Positions 16,882 to 26,219 of a stretch of DNA of 64,000 bases are shown here, piece after piece. Each line of letters opens with the position of its first letter. Within the stretch, counting starts at the first letter, position 1. The position numbers and the translations under genes were made by a program. The notes beneath the pieces were generated by a model. That model was not told where the DNA came from, ran no database searches, and saw only the letters and a program-made list of their open reading frames with translations. The DNA is from Candidatus Calditenuaceae archaeon (GTDB taxonomy: Archaea; Thermoproteota; Nitrososphaeria_A; Caldarchaeales; Calditenuaceae): NCBI GenBank assembly GCA_025058175.1, contig JANXED010000004.1, forward strand, positions 31,139-95,138. The letters are read 5' to 3'.

Positions 16882-17852
16882 CCGTGATGACTTTCGCCAA
16901 GGCGATCAACGACGCCCTCCGGCACGAGATGAAGCGGGACGAGAGGGTCGTGGTCTTGGGCGAGGACGTCGGGGTCAACGGAGGCGTCTTCAGGTGCACG
17001 GAGCACCTGCTGATGGAGTTCGGGCCCTCGAGGGTGATAGACACGCCGCTCTCCGAGTCGGCCATCATCGGGGTCGCGATAGGGATGGCGATGAACGGCC
17101 TCAGACCGGTCGCGGAGATCCAGTTCTCCGACTTCATCTTCGGCGGCTTCGAGCAATTGGTCTCCAACCTCGCCAAGATCAGGTACAGGAACGCGGGCCA
17201 CTACTTCGCACCCGTCGTGGTGAGGGCCCCTGTAGGGGGCGGAGTGAGGGGAGGCATGTACCACTCCCAGAGCCCCGAGGCCTACTTCGCCCACACGGCC
17301 GGCCTGAAGGTCGTGATACCCTCGACCCCCTCGGACGCGAAGGGGTTGCTTATCTCATCGATAAGGGACGAGGACCCGGTGATCTTCTTCGAGCCGAAGA
17401 GGCTCTACCACTCGCTGAGGGAGGACGTCCCCGACGGCGACTACACTGTCCCGCTCGGGAAAGCGAGGCTCGTGAGGGAGGGCGATGACGTATCCGTGAT
17501 CACCTACGGCGCCACGGTCTACGACGCCCTCGAAGCGGCCGAGAGGGCGGCGAAGGAGGGGGTGAGCGTCGAGGTGCTGGACCTAAGGACGATAGTTCCC
17601 TACGACTGGGAGGCGATATCGAGGAGCGTGAGGAAGACCGGTCGACCCGTGATCGCCCACGAGGCCCAGAGGACCGCGGGCTTCGGGGCCGAGATCGCCG
17701 CGATGATCGCAGAGAGGGAAATCTACAGCCTGGAGGCGCCCGTGCTCAGGGTGACAGGCTACGACACGCCGTTCCCGCTCGTCCACGAGCACCACTACCT
17801 CCCGAACCCGGAGAGGATTCTCAGGGCGATAAGGAGGTCGGTCGCGTCGTGA
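16878..17852 (+). CDS. 2-oxoacid dehydrogenase E1 beta subunit
   Basis: The 324-residue product is the partner beta subunit. It has [16 protein letters not shown], the [24 protein letters not shown] region, [34 protein letters not shown] and the C-terminal [13 protein letters not shown] domain. Alpha and beta form the heterotetramer that reductively acylates the lipoyl group of E2. The start overlaps the alpha stop as ATGA and the stop overlaps the acyl-CoA dehydrogenase start as GTGA, so the three genes are one operon. That context favours branched-chain 2-oxoacid breakdown. Confidence 0.93.
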   Translation: MTVMTFAKAINDALRHEMKRDERVVVLGEDVGVNGGVFRCTEHLLMEFGPSRVIDTPLSESAIIGVAIGMAMNGLRPVAEIQFSDFIFGGFEQLVSNLAKIRYRNAGHYFAPVVVRAPVGGGVRGGMYHSQSPEAYFAHTAGLKVVIPSTPSDAKGLLISSIRDEDPVIFFEPKRLYHSLREDVPDGDYTVPLGKARLVREGDDVSVITYGATVYDALEAAERAAKEGVSVEVLDLRTIVPYDWEAISRSVRKTGRPVIAHEAQRTAGFGAEIAAMIAEREIYSLEAPVLRVTGYDTPFPLVHEHHYLPNPERILRAIRRSVAS

Positions 17853-19027
17853 GCGCGGTCAGGGTCCTCTCCCACGACCTGCTCAGCGACGAGGAGAGGT
17901 TGGTCCTGAAGGCGGCTAGGTCCGTCGCGGGCTCCTTCGGGAGGAAGTACTGGCTGGAGAAGTGGTCGCTTGGTGAGGAGCCGAGGGAGCTCTGGAAGAG
18001 GATGAAGGATGAGGGACTCGCGGGGACCGGCGTCCCGGAGGACCTCGGGGGCTCCGGAATGGGCCTGATGGGGGCGGTGCTGGTCCAGGAGGGCTTCGCG
18101 CTGGAGGGCCTCCCGATGATCCAGTTCCTCGTGACCCACTTCGTCAGGGACATCATCCTGAAAGCTGGGACGAGGGAGCAGAAGGAGAGGTTCGTCACGC
18201 CCACCTGCGTCGACGGGAAGAGGTTGAGCTTCGCCCTGACCGAGCCCCAGGCCGGCTCGAACACCTGGAGGATCTCGACGTTCGCGAGGAGGGAGGAGCG
18301 CGGCTACGTTCTCAGGGGCCAGAAGGTCTTCATCAGCGGCGCAGGCGAGTCCGACTTCATGATGGTCGTCGCGAGGACCAAGAGGTACGAGGAGGTCAGG
18401 GACAAGCGCGACGGGATATCGATCTTCGTCGTGGAGACCGACAGCCCGAACCTCAGGCTCCAGAGGCTGAACATCGACACGAAGTCACCGGAGTGGCAGT
18501 ACATGGTCTACTTCGACGACGTCGAGGTCCCACCGGAGAACCTCATCGGCAGGGAGAACGAGGGCTACCGGGCCCTCTTCCACGGCCTGAACGTCGAGAG
18601 GCTGATGATAGCCGCGATAGCCGTCGGGCTCGGGACCTATGCGCTCGCCAGGGCCGCGGAGCACGCGAGGCAGAGGGTCGTCTTCGACGTCCCCATCGGA
18701 TCCCATCAGGGCGTCCAGTTCCCGCTCGCGAGGGCCCTGATCAAGCTGGAGGCCGCCAGGTCCCTCATCTATTCAGCGGCCCGACTCTACGACAACGACG
18801 CCGGGAGCGTCGAGCTCGCCAACGCCGCGAAGTTCATGGCTTCCGAGGCGGCCGTTGAGGCCCTGGACGCGGCGGTCCAGACCTTCGGAGGGTACGCGTG
18901 GGACTTCGAGACCGACGTCCTCAACCTCTACCCGATCGTGAGGCTCTTCAAGACGGCGCCCGTGACCAACGAGCTGATCCTGAGCTACATCGCCACCCAC
19001 GTCCTCAGGCTCCCGAAGTCCTACTGA
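17849..19027 (+). CDS. acyl-CoA dehydrogenase
   Basis: The 392-residue product is a flavin-dependent acyl-CoA dehydrogenase. It has an N-terminal helical domain, [21 protein letters not shown] and [21 protein letters not shown] (FAD-binding beta domain), and the C-terminal helical domain with [22 protein letters not shown]. It introduces the 2,3 double bond into an acyl-CoA and passes electrons to an electron-transfer flavoprotein. The substrate is unknown; a branched short-chain acyl-CoA would match the coupled E1 genes. GTG start with GTGA overlap. Confidence 0.92.
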   Translation: MSAVRVLSHDLLSDEERLVLKAARSVAGSFGRKYWLEKWSLGEEPRELWKRMKDEGLAGTGVPEDLGGSGMGLMGAVLVQEGFALEGLPMIQFLVTHFVRDIILKAGTREQKERFVTPTCVDGKRLSFALTEPQAGSNTWRISTFARREERGYVLRGQKVFISGAGESDFMMVVARTKRYEEVRDKRDGISIFVVETDSPNLRLQRLNIDTKSPEWQYMVYFDDVEVPPENLIGRENEGYRALFHGLNVERLMIAAIAVGLGTYALARAAEHARQRVVFDVPIGSHQGVQFPLARALIKLEAARSLIYSAARLYDNDAGSVELANAAKFMASEAAVEALDAAVQTFGGYAWDFETDVLNLYPIVRLFKTAPVTNELILSYIATHVLRLPKSY

Positions 19028-19051
19028 ACCCCCGACCCTCCGAGGAATCCG

Positions 19052-19060
19052 TTTTATAAT
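19052..19060 (+). promoter_or_regulatory. TATA box for the thiolase-DUF35 operon
   Basis: TTTTATAAT lies 25-31 bp upstream of ATG 19083. It overlaps the more upstream in-frame ATG at 19059, which therefore cannot be the start of a transcript from this promoter. Confidence 0.6.
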
Positions 19061-19082
19061 GCCCCTGGACGCTAACCGCGAG

Positions 19083-20204
19083 ATGAGGCGAGTCCTAGTC
19101 GTGGGACTCGGCGAGTTCTCACCGAAGGCGCGCGAGACCGGTCTCGAGATCAGGGAGATGACCTTCGAGGCGGCTGAGAGGGCGTACCTGGACGCGGGCC
19201 TAAGGCCGGAGGACGTGCAAGGGATCGTCTCGTCGGGGCTCGACTTCAACGAGGGCGTCAGCATCACCGACTCCTTCACGCCCGACCAGGTCGGAGGCAG
19301 GCTGAAGTTCAACATGCTGGTCTCAGGGGACGCGCTGGAGGCAGTCTATCACGCGTTCATGATCGTGAGGTCAGGGATGCTGGACGTCGTCCTGGTCGAC
19401 GGACACGCGAAGCCCTCCGAGATCGAGAACTACGGGGACGTGCTGCGGTGCTCCCTCGATCCTTACTGCTCGAGGCCCCTCGGCTTCGACCCCTATGTGA
19501 TAGCGGGCCTCGAGGCCAGAGCCTTCCTCGCGAGGACCGGGACCGACCCTGTGGCGTTCTCGAAGGTCGCCGCCAAGAACATCAACAGGGCCGCGCTGAC
19601 GGGAGGGCCCTACGGCGAGAGGGTCTCACCGGAGGATCTCGAGTCGGACGGCTACCTCTATGCGCCGCTCAGGAGGAGGCACGTCGCGAGGCCTTCGGAC
19701 TACGCCGGCGTGGTCCTACTCGCGGCTGAGGACGCGGTCCCCGTGCCCGAGGAGTGCGTCGAGCTGGTCGCCGTGGAGAGCGCGGGCTCCAGCTCAACCC
19801 CGCACTTCTGGCTCAGGGACTGGGGCAGGGCGAGGTGGGTCGGAGCGGCCTTGAAGAGGATCGAGTCGAGGCACGGAGCAGACCCGAGGGACGTCGACTT
19901 CGTCGAGATGACCGAGTTCTTCGCGCACCAGGAGCTCATGATAGCCTCGGAGCTCGGGATCGACCCTGGAGTCCACCTCGACGGCAGGTCGGGGCCGGTC
20001 GTCAACCCGTCGGGAGGTTGCCTGGGGAACGGGAACTCCCTTACGGCCTCTGGGATGAGGGCCTTCATCGCGTCGGTCAAGCAGCTGAGGGGGGAAGCGG
20101 GGGCGGTCCAGGTCAGGGGCGCGGAGAGCGGGCTGGTGGTCTCGACGCACTCGGAGATAGCCGAGATCGGGACGGTCGCGCTCCTCAGGAGGTCGGGAGG
20201 ATGA
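19083..20204 (+). CDS. thiolase-fold protein (SCP-x/Ltp2-like), nucleophile Cys replaced
   Basis: The 373-residue product has a thiolase fold: MRRVLVVGLGEF at the start, MTFEAAERAYLDAGLRPEDVQGIV, and the C-terminal NPSGGCLGNGNSLTASGM loop. At the position of the usual nucleophile (CASG) it reads LVSGDALEAV, with Ser in place of Cys. This recalls non-condensing SCP-x thiolases and the Ltp2 retro-aldolases. It is coupled (ATGA) to a second thiolase-like gene and then two DUF35 genes. The probable reaction is C-C bond cleavage or formation on a CoA thioester, not proven. Start chosen from the TATA box. Confidence 0.8.
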   Translation: MRRVLVVGLGEFSPKARETGLEIREMTFEAAERAYLDAGLRPEDVQGIVSSGLDFNEGVSITDSFTPDQVGGRLKFNMLVSGDALEAVYHAFMIVRSGMLDVVLVDGHAKPSEIENYGDVLRCSLDPYCSRPLGFDPYVIAGLEARAFLARTGTDPVAFSKVAAKNINRAALTGGPYGERVSPEDLESDGYLYAPLRRRHVARPSDYAGVVLLAAEDAVPVPEECVELVAVESAGSSSTPHFWLRDWGRARWVGAALKRIESRHGADPRDVDFVEMTEFFAHQELMIASELGIDPGVHLDGRSGPVVNPSGGCLGNGNSLTASGMRAFIASVKQLRGEAGAVQVRGAESGLVVSTHSEIAEIGTVALLRRSGG

Positions 20205-21355
20205 GGCGGGTAGCGATAGTGGGGGCGGGGATGACCGACTTCAGGTCGATGCTCCCGCTGACCTCGCCGGAGATGATCAGGCTCGCGGTCAAGAGGTGCC
20301 TCGACGACGTCGGCGGCCTCTCGATCAGGTACGTCGACGGAGTCCTCGCGACCTCTGCTCCCGACGCCTTCGACGGGTACCACGATAAGGGCGCGATCGC
20401 GGTCGAGGCCGCGGGCGCCATCGGGAAACCCATCACGAGGGTCTTCGTCGGCGGGGGGAGCGGCGTGGCCGCGGGGGTCGCGGGCTGGTACCACGTGGCC
20501 TCCGGAGCCTTCGACACCCTGCTGGTGGTCGCGTGGGAGAAGATGAGCCACCCGTACCCGCACGCGCAGAAGCTCTTCCAGACGATCTTCGACCCCGTCC
20601 TCGAGAAGCCCCTCGGCCCCAACCTCATCTGGATCTTCGCGCTGGAGATGATGCGGTACATGGAGGCCCACGGTCTGAAGAAGGAGCTGATCGCGGAGGT
20701 CGCGGTGAAGAACAAGAGGAACGCGCTCGACCACCCCCATGCCCAGCTAGGTGCCAGGATCACCGTCGACGACGTCCTGAACTCGGAGGTGCTAGTCTGG
20801 CCGGTGAACAGGTTGGACATCAGCCCGACTTCGGACGGCGCGGTCGCTCTCCTGCTAGCCTCCGAGGAGGTAGCGAAGAAGCTCACCGACAACCCAGTGT
20901 GGATCGAGGGCGTCGCAACCTGTCTCGACTCGCAGTTCTGGACGATGAGGGACCTCGCTTACCCGTACTACGTCTACTTGGCCGCCCAGATGGCATACAG
21001 GATGGCGAAGATCACGTCGCCGCTCAAGGAGGTCGACGTCTGGGAGCCCTACGACCCGTTCACATACAAGGAGCTTCACCACATGGACGGGCTGCTCGGG
21101 AGGCCGGGCCTCGCGCCGAAGCTACTCGCCGAGGGGCAGATGGAGAAGGACGGTGACTGCCCTACGACTCCCTCGGGAGGTCTCCTCGGCGTGGGGAACC
21201 CGATAGCGGCTGCGGGCCTGATGAAGGTCGCCGAGCTCTACTTCCAGCTCTCGGGGAGGGCTGGGAAGAGGCAGGTGCCCGACGCGGAGGTGGGAGTGGC
21301 CCAGGCGTGGGGAGACCTGATGCAAGTCGGGACTGTGGTGGTGTGCAGGAGATGA
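20201..21355 (+). CDS. second thiolase-fold protein lacking both thiolase cysteines
   Basis: The 384-residue product is thiolase-like, with MRRVAIVGAGMTDF, GKPITRVFVGGGSGVAAG where the nucleophile Cys normally sits, VWEPYDPFTYKELHHMD, and TPSGGLLGVGNPIAAAGLMKV where the second catalytic Cys is normally found. Both cysteines are absent. It overlaps the preceding thiolase-like gene as ATGA, which suggests a hetero-oligomer, and overlaps the DUF35 gene that follows as ATGA. A role as Ltp2-like aldolase or structural partner is inferred. The much longer open frame upstream is antisense-free shadow of the previous gene in another frame. Confidence 0.8.
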   Translation: MRRVAIVGAGMTDFRSMLPLTSPEMIRLAVKRCLDDVGGLSIRYVDGVLATSAPDAFDGYHDKGAIAVEAAGAIGKPITRVFVGGGSGVAAGVAGWYHVASGAFDTLLVVAWEKMSHPYPHAQKLFQTIFDPVLEKPLGPNLIWIFALEMMRYMEAHGLKKELIAEVAVKNKRNALDHPHAQLGARITVDDVLNSEVLVWPVNRLDISPTSDGAVALLLASEEVAKKLTDNPVWIEGVATCLDSQFWTMRDLAYPYYVYLAAQMAYRMAKITSPLKEVDVWEPYDPFTYKELHHMDGLLGRPGLAPKLLAEGQMEKDGDCPTTPSGGLLGVGNPIAAAGLMKVAELYFQLSGRAGKRQVPDAEVGVAQAWGDLMQVGTVVVCRR

Positions 21356-21999
21356 GCGCGAGGGTCGTGAGGTACGGACCGGAGCAGCTCGAGGGTCTCC
21401 CGGCATCGTTCGCGGGGTTCCTGAGAAGGGCGACCGAGGAGGTCGGATCGGGCAGGGAGCAGTCGTGGTCTAAGGCCGTCTCCGAGTTCAACGAGAGGGT
21501 CCCGGAGATGGCGCTCCCGGGCTTGGTCGTGCAGCCCTGGCTCTTCGACTTCAGGTACAGGAGGGCGACCGGAGAGGCGGTCGGGAGGTTCCTCGAGGGC
21601 CTTAAGGAGGGCAGGATAATCGGGACCAGGTGCGAGGGGTGCGGGAGGGTCTTCATTCCTCCGAGGTCCTTCTGCGAGCTCTGCTTCAGGCGCGTCAGGA
21701 CCTATGTCGAGCACAGCGGCGAGGGCGAGGTCGCTACCTACTCGGTCGCTTACATCGGCACCAACCCGAGGGAGAGGCTCGCGAGGCCCGAGGTCGTCGC
21801 GGTGATCTGGTTCGAGGGAACGAAGGTCGTCAGGCCCAACTCGCACCACGTCTTCCACGCGGCAGGACTGATGCACAAGCTCGGCGAGGTCGAGCCCAGC
21901 GAGGTCAGGATCGGGATGAAGGTCAAGCCGGTCTGGAGGCCGAAAGAGCAGAGGAGGGGCGAGATCACCGACATATTGTACTTCGCTCCGGTGAGGTGA
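21352..21999 (+). CDS. DUF35 OB-fold/zinc-ribbon protein, acyl-CoA associated
   Basis: The 215-residue product contains a DUF35 module in its C-terminal two thirds: FLEGLKEGRIIGTRCEGCGRVFIPPRSFCELC (rubredoxin-like zinc ribbon, CxxC...CxxC) followed by an OB fold with GEVATYSVAYIGTNP. The N-terminal 70 residues are an extra helical region. DUF35 proteins form complexes with thiolase-fold enzymes, bridging acetoacetyl-CoA thiolase and HMG-CoA synthase in archaea and completing Ltp2 aldolases. Coupled by ATGA to the second thiolase-like gene. Confidence 0.88.
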   Translation: MSARVVRYGPEQLEGLPASFAGFLRRATEEVGSGREQSWSKAVSEFNERVPEMALPGLVVQPWLFDFRYRRATGEAVGRFLEGLKEGRIIGTRCEGCGRVFIPPRSFCELCFRRVRTYVEHSGEGEVATYSVAYIGTNPRERLARPEVVAVIWFEGTKVVRPNSHHVFHAAGLMHKLGEVEPSEVRIGMKVKPVWRPKEQRRGEITDILYFAPVR

Positions 22000-22000
22000 G

Positions 22001-22393
22001 ATGGAGTACCATCACACGGTTGAGAACGCCTACGAGTACCCGGCTGGCAGGGGGATGACCGCCTACCTCGAGGGGCTGAAGGAGGGGAAGCTGGTTGGGA
22101 TGGAGTGTGAGGGCTGTGGAGAGCGAATGATACCGCCGCTCGGGTTCTGCACCAAGTGCATGTCGCACGACGTCAAGTTCGTTGAGGCGCCACAGGTCGG
22201 AACGGTCTTGACTTGGACGACGGACCCGGAGGGCCTGAAGTGGGTCTTCGTCTGCTTCGAGGGCTTCGAGGGAGGGATCCTCCACAGGTTCGTCGGGGAC
22301 GGCGAGCCGCGGGTCGGGATGAGGGTGAGGCCGAAGTTCAGGGGCAGAAGGGTAGGAAGCGTCCTGGACCTGCTGGGCTTCGAGCCCGTCTGA
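22001..22393 (+). CDS. second DUF35 OB-fold/zinc-ribbon protein
   Basis: The 130-residue product is a compact DUF35 protein: AYLEGLKEGKLVGMECEGCGERMIPPLGFCTKC (four-Cys zinc ribbon) and an OB fold with VGTVLTWTTDPEGLKWVFVCFEG. It follows the first DUF35 gene by one nucleotide and ends the thiolase-DUF35 operon. Two thiolase-like and two DUF35 subunits in one operon suggest matched pairs or a mixed complex. It faces the acetoacetyl-CoA synthetase gene convergently. Confidence 0.88.
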   Translation: MEYHHTVENAYEYPAGRGMTAYLEGLKEGKLVGMECEGCGERMIPPLGFCTKCMSHDVKFVEAPQVGTVLTWTTDPEGLKWVFVCFEGFEGGILHRFVGDGEPRVGMRVRPKFRGRRVGSVLDLLGFEPV

Positions 22394-22405
22394 GCGCCAC
22401 CGGAC

Positions 22406-24394
22406 CTACTGCTTCTTTCCCCTCATCTGCTCCGCGAACCTCTCGTAGAACTCGAGGCACTCGGCGTTCACTATCGCCTCCCTGTTCGTGACCGGCCTGC
22501 CCCTCAGTATGTTCGCGACTGCTATCTCCACCTTCTTCAGGTTGAAGGTGTAGGGGATGTCGGGAGCCTGGACTATAAGGTCGGGGACGTGCCTCGGCGA
22601 TGCCTCCTCCCTCAGCCTCCTCCTGATCCTCTCCTTCAGCTCCTCAGTGAGCTCCTGGCCCTCCCTCAGCTTCACGAAGAGGACCACCCTGACGTCGTCG
22701 CCCTCGCCGTAGCCGACCGCCAGGCTGTCCGCGACCTCCGGGACCGTCTCGACGATCCTGTAGATCTCCGCGGTCCCTATCCTCACGCCCTTCACCTTGA
22801 GGGTCGCGTCGGACCTCCCGTGGATCACCGTGCTCCTCGTGTCTGAGAAGATCGTCACCCAGTCTCCGTGCCTCCAGACGTTCCTCCCGACGTGCCTGAA
22901 GTGCTCGAAGTAGCTCTCGAGGTACCTCCTGTTATCAGGGTCGTTCCAGAAGTAGACGGGCATCGACGGCGAGGGTGCCTCACAGACCAGCTCGCCCTCG
23001 ACGTCGTAGACCGGGTTGCCGCGCTCGTCGTAGGCCTTGACCTTCATCCCCAGAGCTGGGGCCTGGAGCTCGCCGGCGTAGACGGGAAGGGTCGGGCTGC
23101 CCGCGAAGAAGCACCCGTTGATGTCGGTCCCGCCGGAGATCGAGTTGAACCAAAGGTCGCGCTTGACGTGCTCGTAGGCCCAGACGAAGCCCTCCGCGGA
23201 CAGAGGCGAGCCCGTCTGGGAGATCTCCCTGAGTCCGCCCAGGTCGAAGGCCTCGCCGGGCTCGGCGTTGGCAGCCCTGAGGGCGTTGACGTAGCTCGCG
23301 CTGCATCCGAGGACGTTGATCCCCTCCTCCTCGACGACCCTCCACATCGTCCTCCAGTCGGGGTGGAGCGGGTTACCGTCGAAGACTACCAGCTTCGACC
23401 CTACCGCGAGCGAGCTCGTGACCCAGTTCCACATCATCCAGCTCGGCGAGGTGATGTAGGTGATTGCGTGCTCAGGCCTGAGGTCGTGGTGGAGGACGAG
23501 CTCCTTCAGGTGGTTGACCAGGACGCCGGCGACGCTCTGGACCATGCACTTCGGCCTCCCAGTGGTCCCGGAGGAGAACATCACGTAGACCGGGTGGTTC
23601 GCCTCCACCTGCTCGAACCTCAAGGCCTCGGCCTCCCCCTTCCCGGAGAGGACCTCCGTCGTGGCGATGGCGTTCGGTATGCTGGAGACGTCGACCCTCT
23701 CCTTCCTCCTGCTGATCACCAGGACCCTCCTGAGCGAAGGCACGGCCCTCGCGATCCTCGTGACGGTCTCCCTCAGGTCCGTCGTCCTCCCCTTGTACGT
23801 CGAGCTGTCCACCGTGACCAAGACCTTCGGCTCGAGCTGGCCGAGCCTGTCGACGACCGCGGTGTAGCCCATCTCTGTCCCCGTGGAGGCCCAGATGGCG
23901 CCTAGGCTCGTGGCGGCGAGCATGCAGATCACGGTCTCGGCGACGTTCGGCATGTAGGCGACGACCCTGTCACCGACGCCGACCCCCTCCTCCTTCAAGA
24001 ACTCCCTGTACCTCGCGACCTCGAGGTGTAGGTCCCTGTAGGTGTAGACATCCCTCTCCAGGGACTCGTCCCGCTGGACGATCGCGACCCGACCGTCGTC
24101 ATGCCTGAGGAGGTTCTCGGCGAAGTTGAGCCTCGCCCCGACGAACCACCTCGCGCCGGGGAACTTGCTGAGGTCGTCGACGACCGCGTCGTAGGGCCTT
24201 GAGGACTTGATCCCCAGGAAGTCCCAGGCGTCTGACCAGAACTGCGGAACGTTCTCTATCGACCAGTCGTAGAGCTCGAAGTAGCCCGTGAGCTCCAGGG
24301 ACCTCCTCCTGTTCACGAAATCGATGAACGCGGAGACGTTCGAACGGCTGACGTCCTCCTCGGAGGGCGACCAGAGGAGCCTGTGGGACGGCAT
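22406..24394 (-). CDS. acetoacetyl-CoA synthetase (acyl-CoA synthetase, ANL family)
   Basis: The 662-residue product is full length for acetoacetate-CoA ligase: PQFWSDAWDFLGI near the N terminus, NFAENLLRHDDG, the AMP-binding P-loop MFSSGTTGRPKCMVQSVAGVLV, SWMMWNWVTSSLA, SGGTDINGCF, HGDWVTIFSDTRSTVIHGRSDATLKVKGVRIGTAEIYR, and the catalytic Lys region YTFNLKKVEIAV. It activates acetoacetate with ATP and CoA. Beside thiolase-like genes it would link ketone or leucine breakdown to acetyl-CoA. A TATA-like CTTATATG lies about 25 bp upstream on the minus strand, consistent with leaderless expression. Confidence 0.88.
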   Translation of the reverse strand: MPSHRLLWSPSEEDVSRSNVSAFIDFVNRRRSLELTGYFELYDWSIENVPQFWSDAWDFLGIKSSRPYDAVVDDLSKFPGARWFVGARLNFAENLLRHDDGRVAIVQRDESLERDVYTYRDLHLEVARYREFLKEEGVGVGDRVVAYMPNVAETVICMLAATSLGAIWASTGTEMGYTAVVDRLGQLEPKVLVTVDSSTYKGRTTDLRETVTRIARAVPSLRRVLVISRRKERVDVSSIPNAIATTEVLSGKGEAEALRFEQVEANHPVYVMFSSGTTGRPKCMVQSVAGVLVNHLKELVLHHDLRPEHAITYITSPSWMMWNWVTSSLAVGSKLVVFDGNPLHPDWRTMWRVVEEEGINVLGCSASYVNALRAANAEPGEAFDLGGLREISQTGSPLSAEGFVWAYEHVKRDLWFNSISGGTDINGCFFAGSPTLPVYAGELQAPALGMKVKAYDERGNPVYDVEGELVCEAPSPSMPVYFWNDPDNRRYLESYFEHFRHVGRNVWRHGDWVTIFSDTRSTVIHGRSDATLKVKGVRIGTAEIYRIVETVPEVADSLAVGYGEGDDVRVVLFVKLREGQELTEELKERIRRRLREEASPRHVPDLIVQAPDIPYTFNLKKVEIAVANILRGRPVTNREAIVNAECLEFYERFAEQMRGKKQ

Positions 24395-24443
24395 TCACGA
24401 TCAGTCCCCGAGGCCCGCATATAAGCGGTTCCGGGCGACGGCG

Positions 24444-25817
24444 CTACCTCCTCCTCGACCTTCTCCTCTCCCTCCTCCTGCCCCTCACCGCGACGAGCGC
24501 GAGGGCGGCCAGCAGGACCGCGAAGAAGGCCAGCTCGACCGAGAAGGCCAGGAGGTCTGAGAGGGGGAGCGGGGCTCCGGCCTGAGGGGAGGTCTGGCCG
24601 GTTCCAGCAGCTTGGGTTGGAGTCGTGACCACCACGGCCGACTCCCCTTTCACCTCGATCCTCTGGGGCTGGCTCTCAGCCTCGTTGCCCTCACCGTCGA
24701 CCGCAACCACCACTACCTCGAGCTCTCCGGTGTAGCCCCTCAAGTCGACCGTCGCGGCGAAGCGTTCTCCGCCGATCGGCCGCATCGCTGCCACAATCGG
24801 TCCACCAAGTGTGTTCAGGCGGACCGAGACGCCACCCTCGAGGAGGTCGCCGTCCAAGTCCCTCACGGTCGCCTCCACGTGCACCGACGGCCCGCTCTTC
24901 GCCTCCAGCTTGACGCCGCTGACCTCCGGCTTGAAGGTCATGTCGTAGTAATCGGCCTTCATCTGGGAGACGTCGAAGACGTAGACCCTCGAGGGCGACG
25001 GCGAGGCGACGAGGTCGGGCTTCACGCCGGTCAGCGAGTGCCACTTGACGCCTCCCCCCACCATCCCGATCCTCCCCTCGGCCTGGTCGACGAAGACCAC
25101 CCTGCTGGCCTTCGCGGGCAGGACCAAGACCCTCGAGGAGACGCGGTACGGGAGCTCGAGGGCCCGCGAGGACCCATCGATACGGTAGACCCCGATCCAA
25201 GCCTCCGATGCGACGGCCACGGCCTCCTCCGAGAGTGCAGCGATCGAGGATATCATGCCCTGGTGGGTCGCGACCCTCCTCACCTCCCACCGCTCCAGGT
25301 CGAGGGCGTGTATGCTCCTAAGGTCCTCGCCGACGAACCAGACCGTCCGGCCCGAAGAGCTCACGTGCCACGGGATCGACGAGGCCCCGACCCTCAGGTA
25401 CCTGAGCTCCTCGCCGTCGAGGTCCAACAGGCTCAGCCCCGCGCCCTTGTGGACCAGGAAGCCCCCCGGGACCGGCCACACGCCCTCGATCCTCGTCCTG
25501 AACTCCCTCAACGGTGTCAGACGTTCGACGTCGACGACCACGTAGACGCCTCCGAGCCTCGAGTATGCCAGCGCCCTCGACCCAGAGACCGCGAGCCCGT
25601 CCGGCGCGAACCCGAGCTCCACCTTCCAGAGGCTCCCCGAGCCGATGTCGAAGACGGCGACCGACCTCTCTGCCGGAAGGGTCAGCAGCGCCCTTCCGTC
25701 CCGAATGACGGCGATCGAGGAGGGCGTCGACTTAACAGGCGGGTAGGCGACCTCGCTGGGGTAGAAGGAGACCAGGGCCACGACGAGGAGGGCGGCCAGC
25801 GCGGCTGTCGGGTGCAT
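24444..25817 (-). CDS. secreted beta-propeller-like protein with C-terminal membrane anchor
   Basis: The product (457 residues) begins with a signal-like segment (AALAALLVVALVSFYPS) and ends with a Pro/Gly/Thr-rich linker, a membrane helix (LAFFAVLLAALALVAV) and a tail of consecutive arginines. The extracellular part has repeating beta-sheet units typical of WD40- or YVTN-like propellers (for example VAVFDIGSGSLWKVELGF, LSLLDLDGEELRYL), then an immunoglobulin-like domain. No enzymatic motif is seen. Its function is unknown; sensing or cell-surface architecture is possible. Confidence 0.6.
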   Translation of the reverse strand: MHPTAALAALLVVALVSFYPSEVAYPPVKSTPSSIAVIRDGRALLTLPAERSVAVFDIGSGSLWKVELGFAPDGLAVSGSRALAYSRLGGVYVVVDVERLTPLREFRTRIEGVWPVPGGFLVHKGAGLSLLDLDGEELRYLRVGASSIPWHVSSSGRTVWFVGEDLRSIHALDLERWEVRRVATHQGMISSIAALSEEAVAVASEAWIGVYRIDGSSRALELPYRVSSRVLVLPAKASRVVFVDQAEGRIGMVGGGVKWHSLTGVKPDLVASPSPSRVYVFDVSQMKADYYDMTFKPEVSGVKLEAKSGPSVHVEATVRDLDGDLLEGGVSVRLNTLGGPIVAAMRPIGGERFAATVDLRGYTGELEVVVVAVDGEGNEAESQPQRIEVKGESAVVVTTPTQAAGTGQTSPQAGAPLPLSDLLAFSVELAFFAVLLAALALVAVRGRRRERRRSRRR

Positions 25818-25907
25818 CCCCGGGGTCTCGCGGTCGGCGGTTAAAATCCCTAAAACCTCCTAAGCCCTGAGGCGAGCGGTTTTTAGCGGACAGGCCGATC
25901 GAGGGCC

Positions 25908-26147
25908 GTGAGCGGAAAGCCGGAGATCCACGACGTCTCCCTCAGGGTCAGGGGAGGTAACGAGGCCCTCATCAAGACCTTCGTGCTGGTGAAGCAGGGG
26001 AGGCTGGAGGTCTTGGAGGCCCGGATCTCGAGGGACGGCGAGCTCCACGAGGTCGCGATGAGGCTATCGGGGCCCGAAGCTAAGGTCAGGTGGTTCGTCG
26101 AGAAGGCCAGGGGCCTGCCCTACTACCTCGAGGTGAGGAAGCTCTGA
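25908..26147 (+). CDS. small conserved-looking protein of unknown function
   Basis: The 79-residue product starts with GTG and contains an alternating beta-alpha pattern: DVSLRVRGGNEALIKTFVLVKQGRLEVLEARI, then EVAMRLSGPEAKVRWFVEKARGLPYYLEV. It could be an ACT- or ferredoxin-like fold; I do not recognise a family. A TATA-like GGTTTTTAGC near 25877-25886 lies about 27 bp upstream, which supports a real leaderless gene. It precedes the DNA ligase gene in the same direction but is separated by 72 nt with another TATA element. Confidence 0.55.
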   Translation: MSGKPEIHDVSLRVRGGNEALIKTFVLVKQGRLEVLEARISRDGELHEVAMRLSGPEAKVRWFVEKARGLPYYLEVRKL

Positions 26148-26219
26148 GCGCGGGCCCCTGAACTCTGCCCCCGGCCGCGAAGTTCGCTTTATCTCGGACG
26201 CCGGAGCACGTGGACCGGG

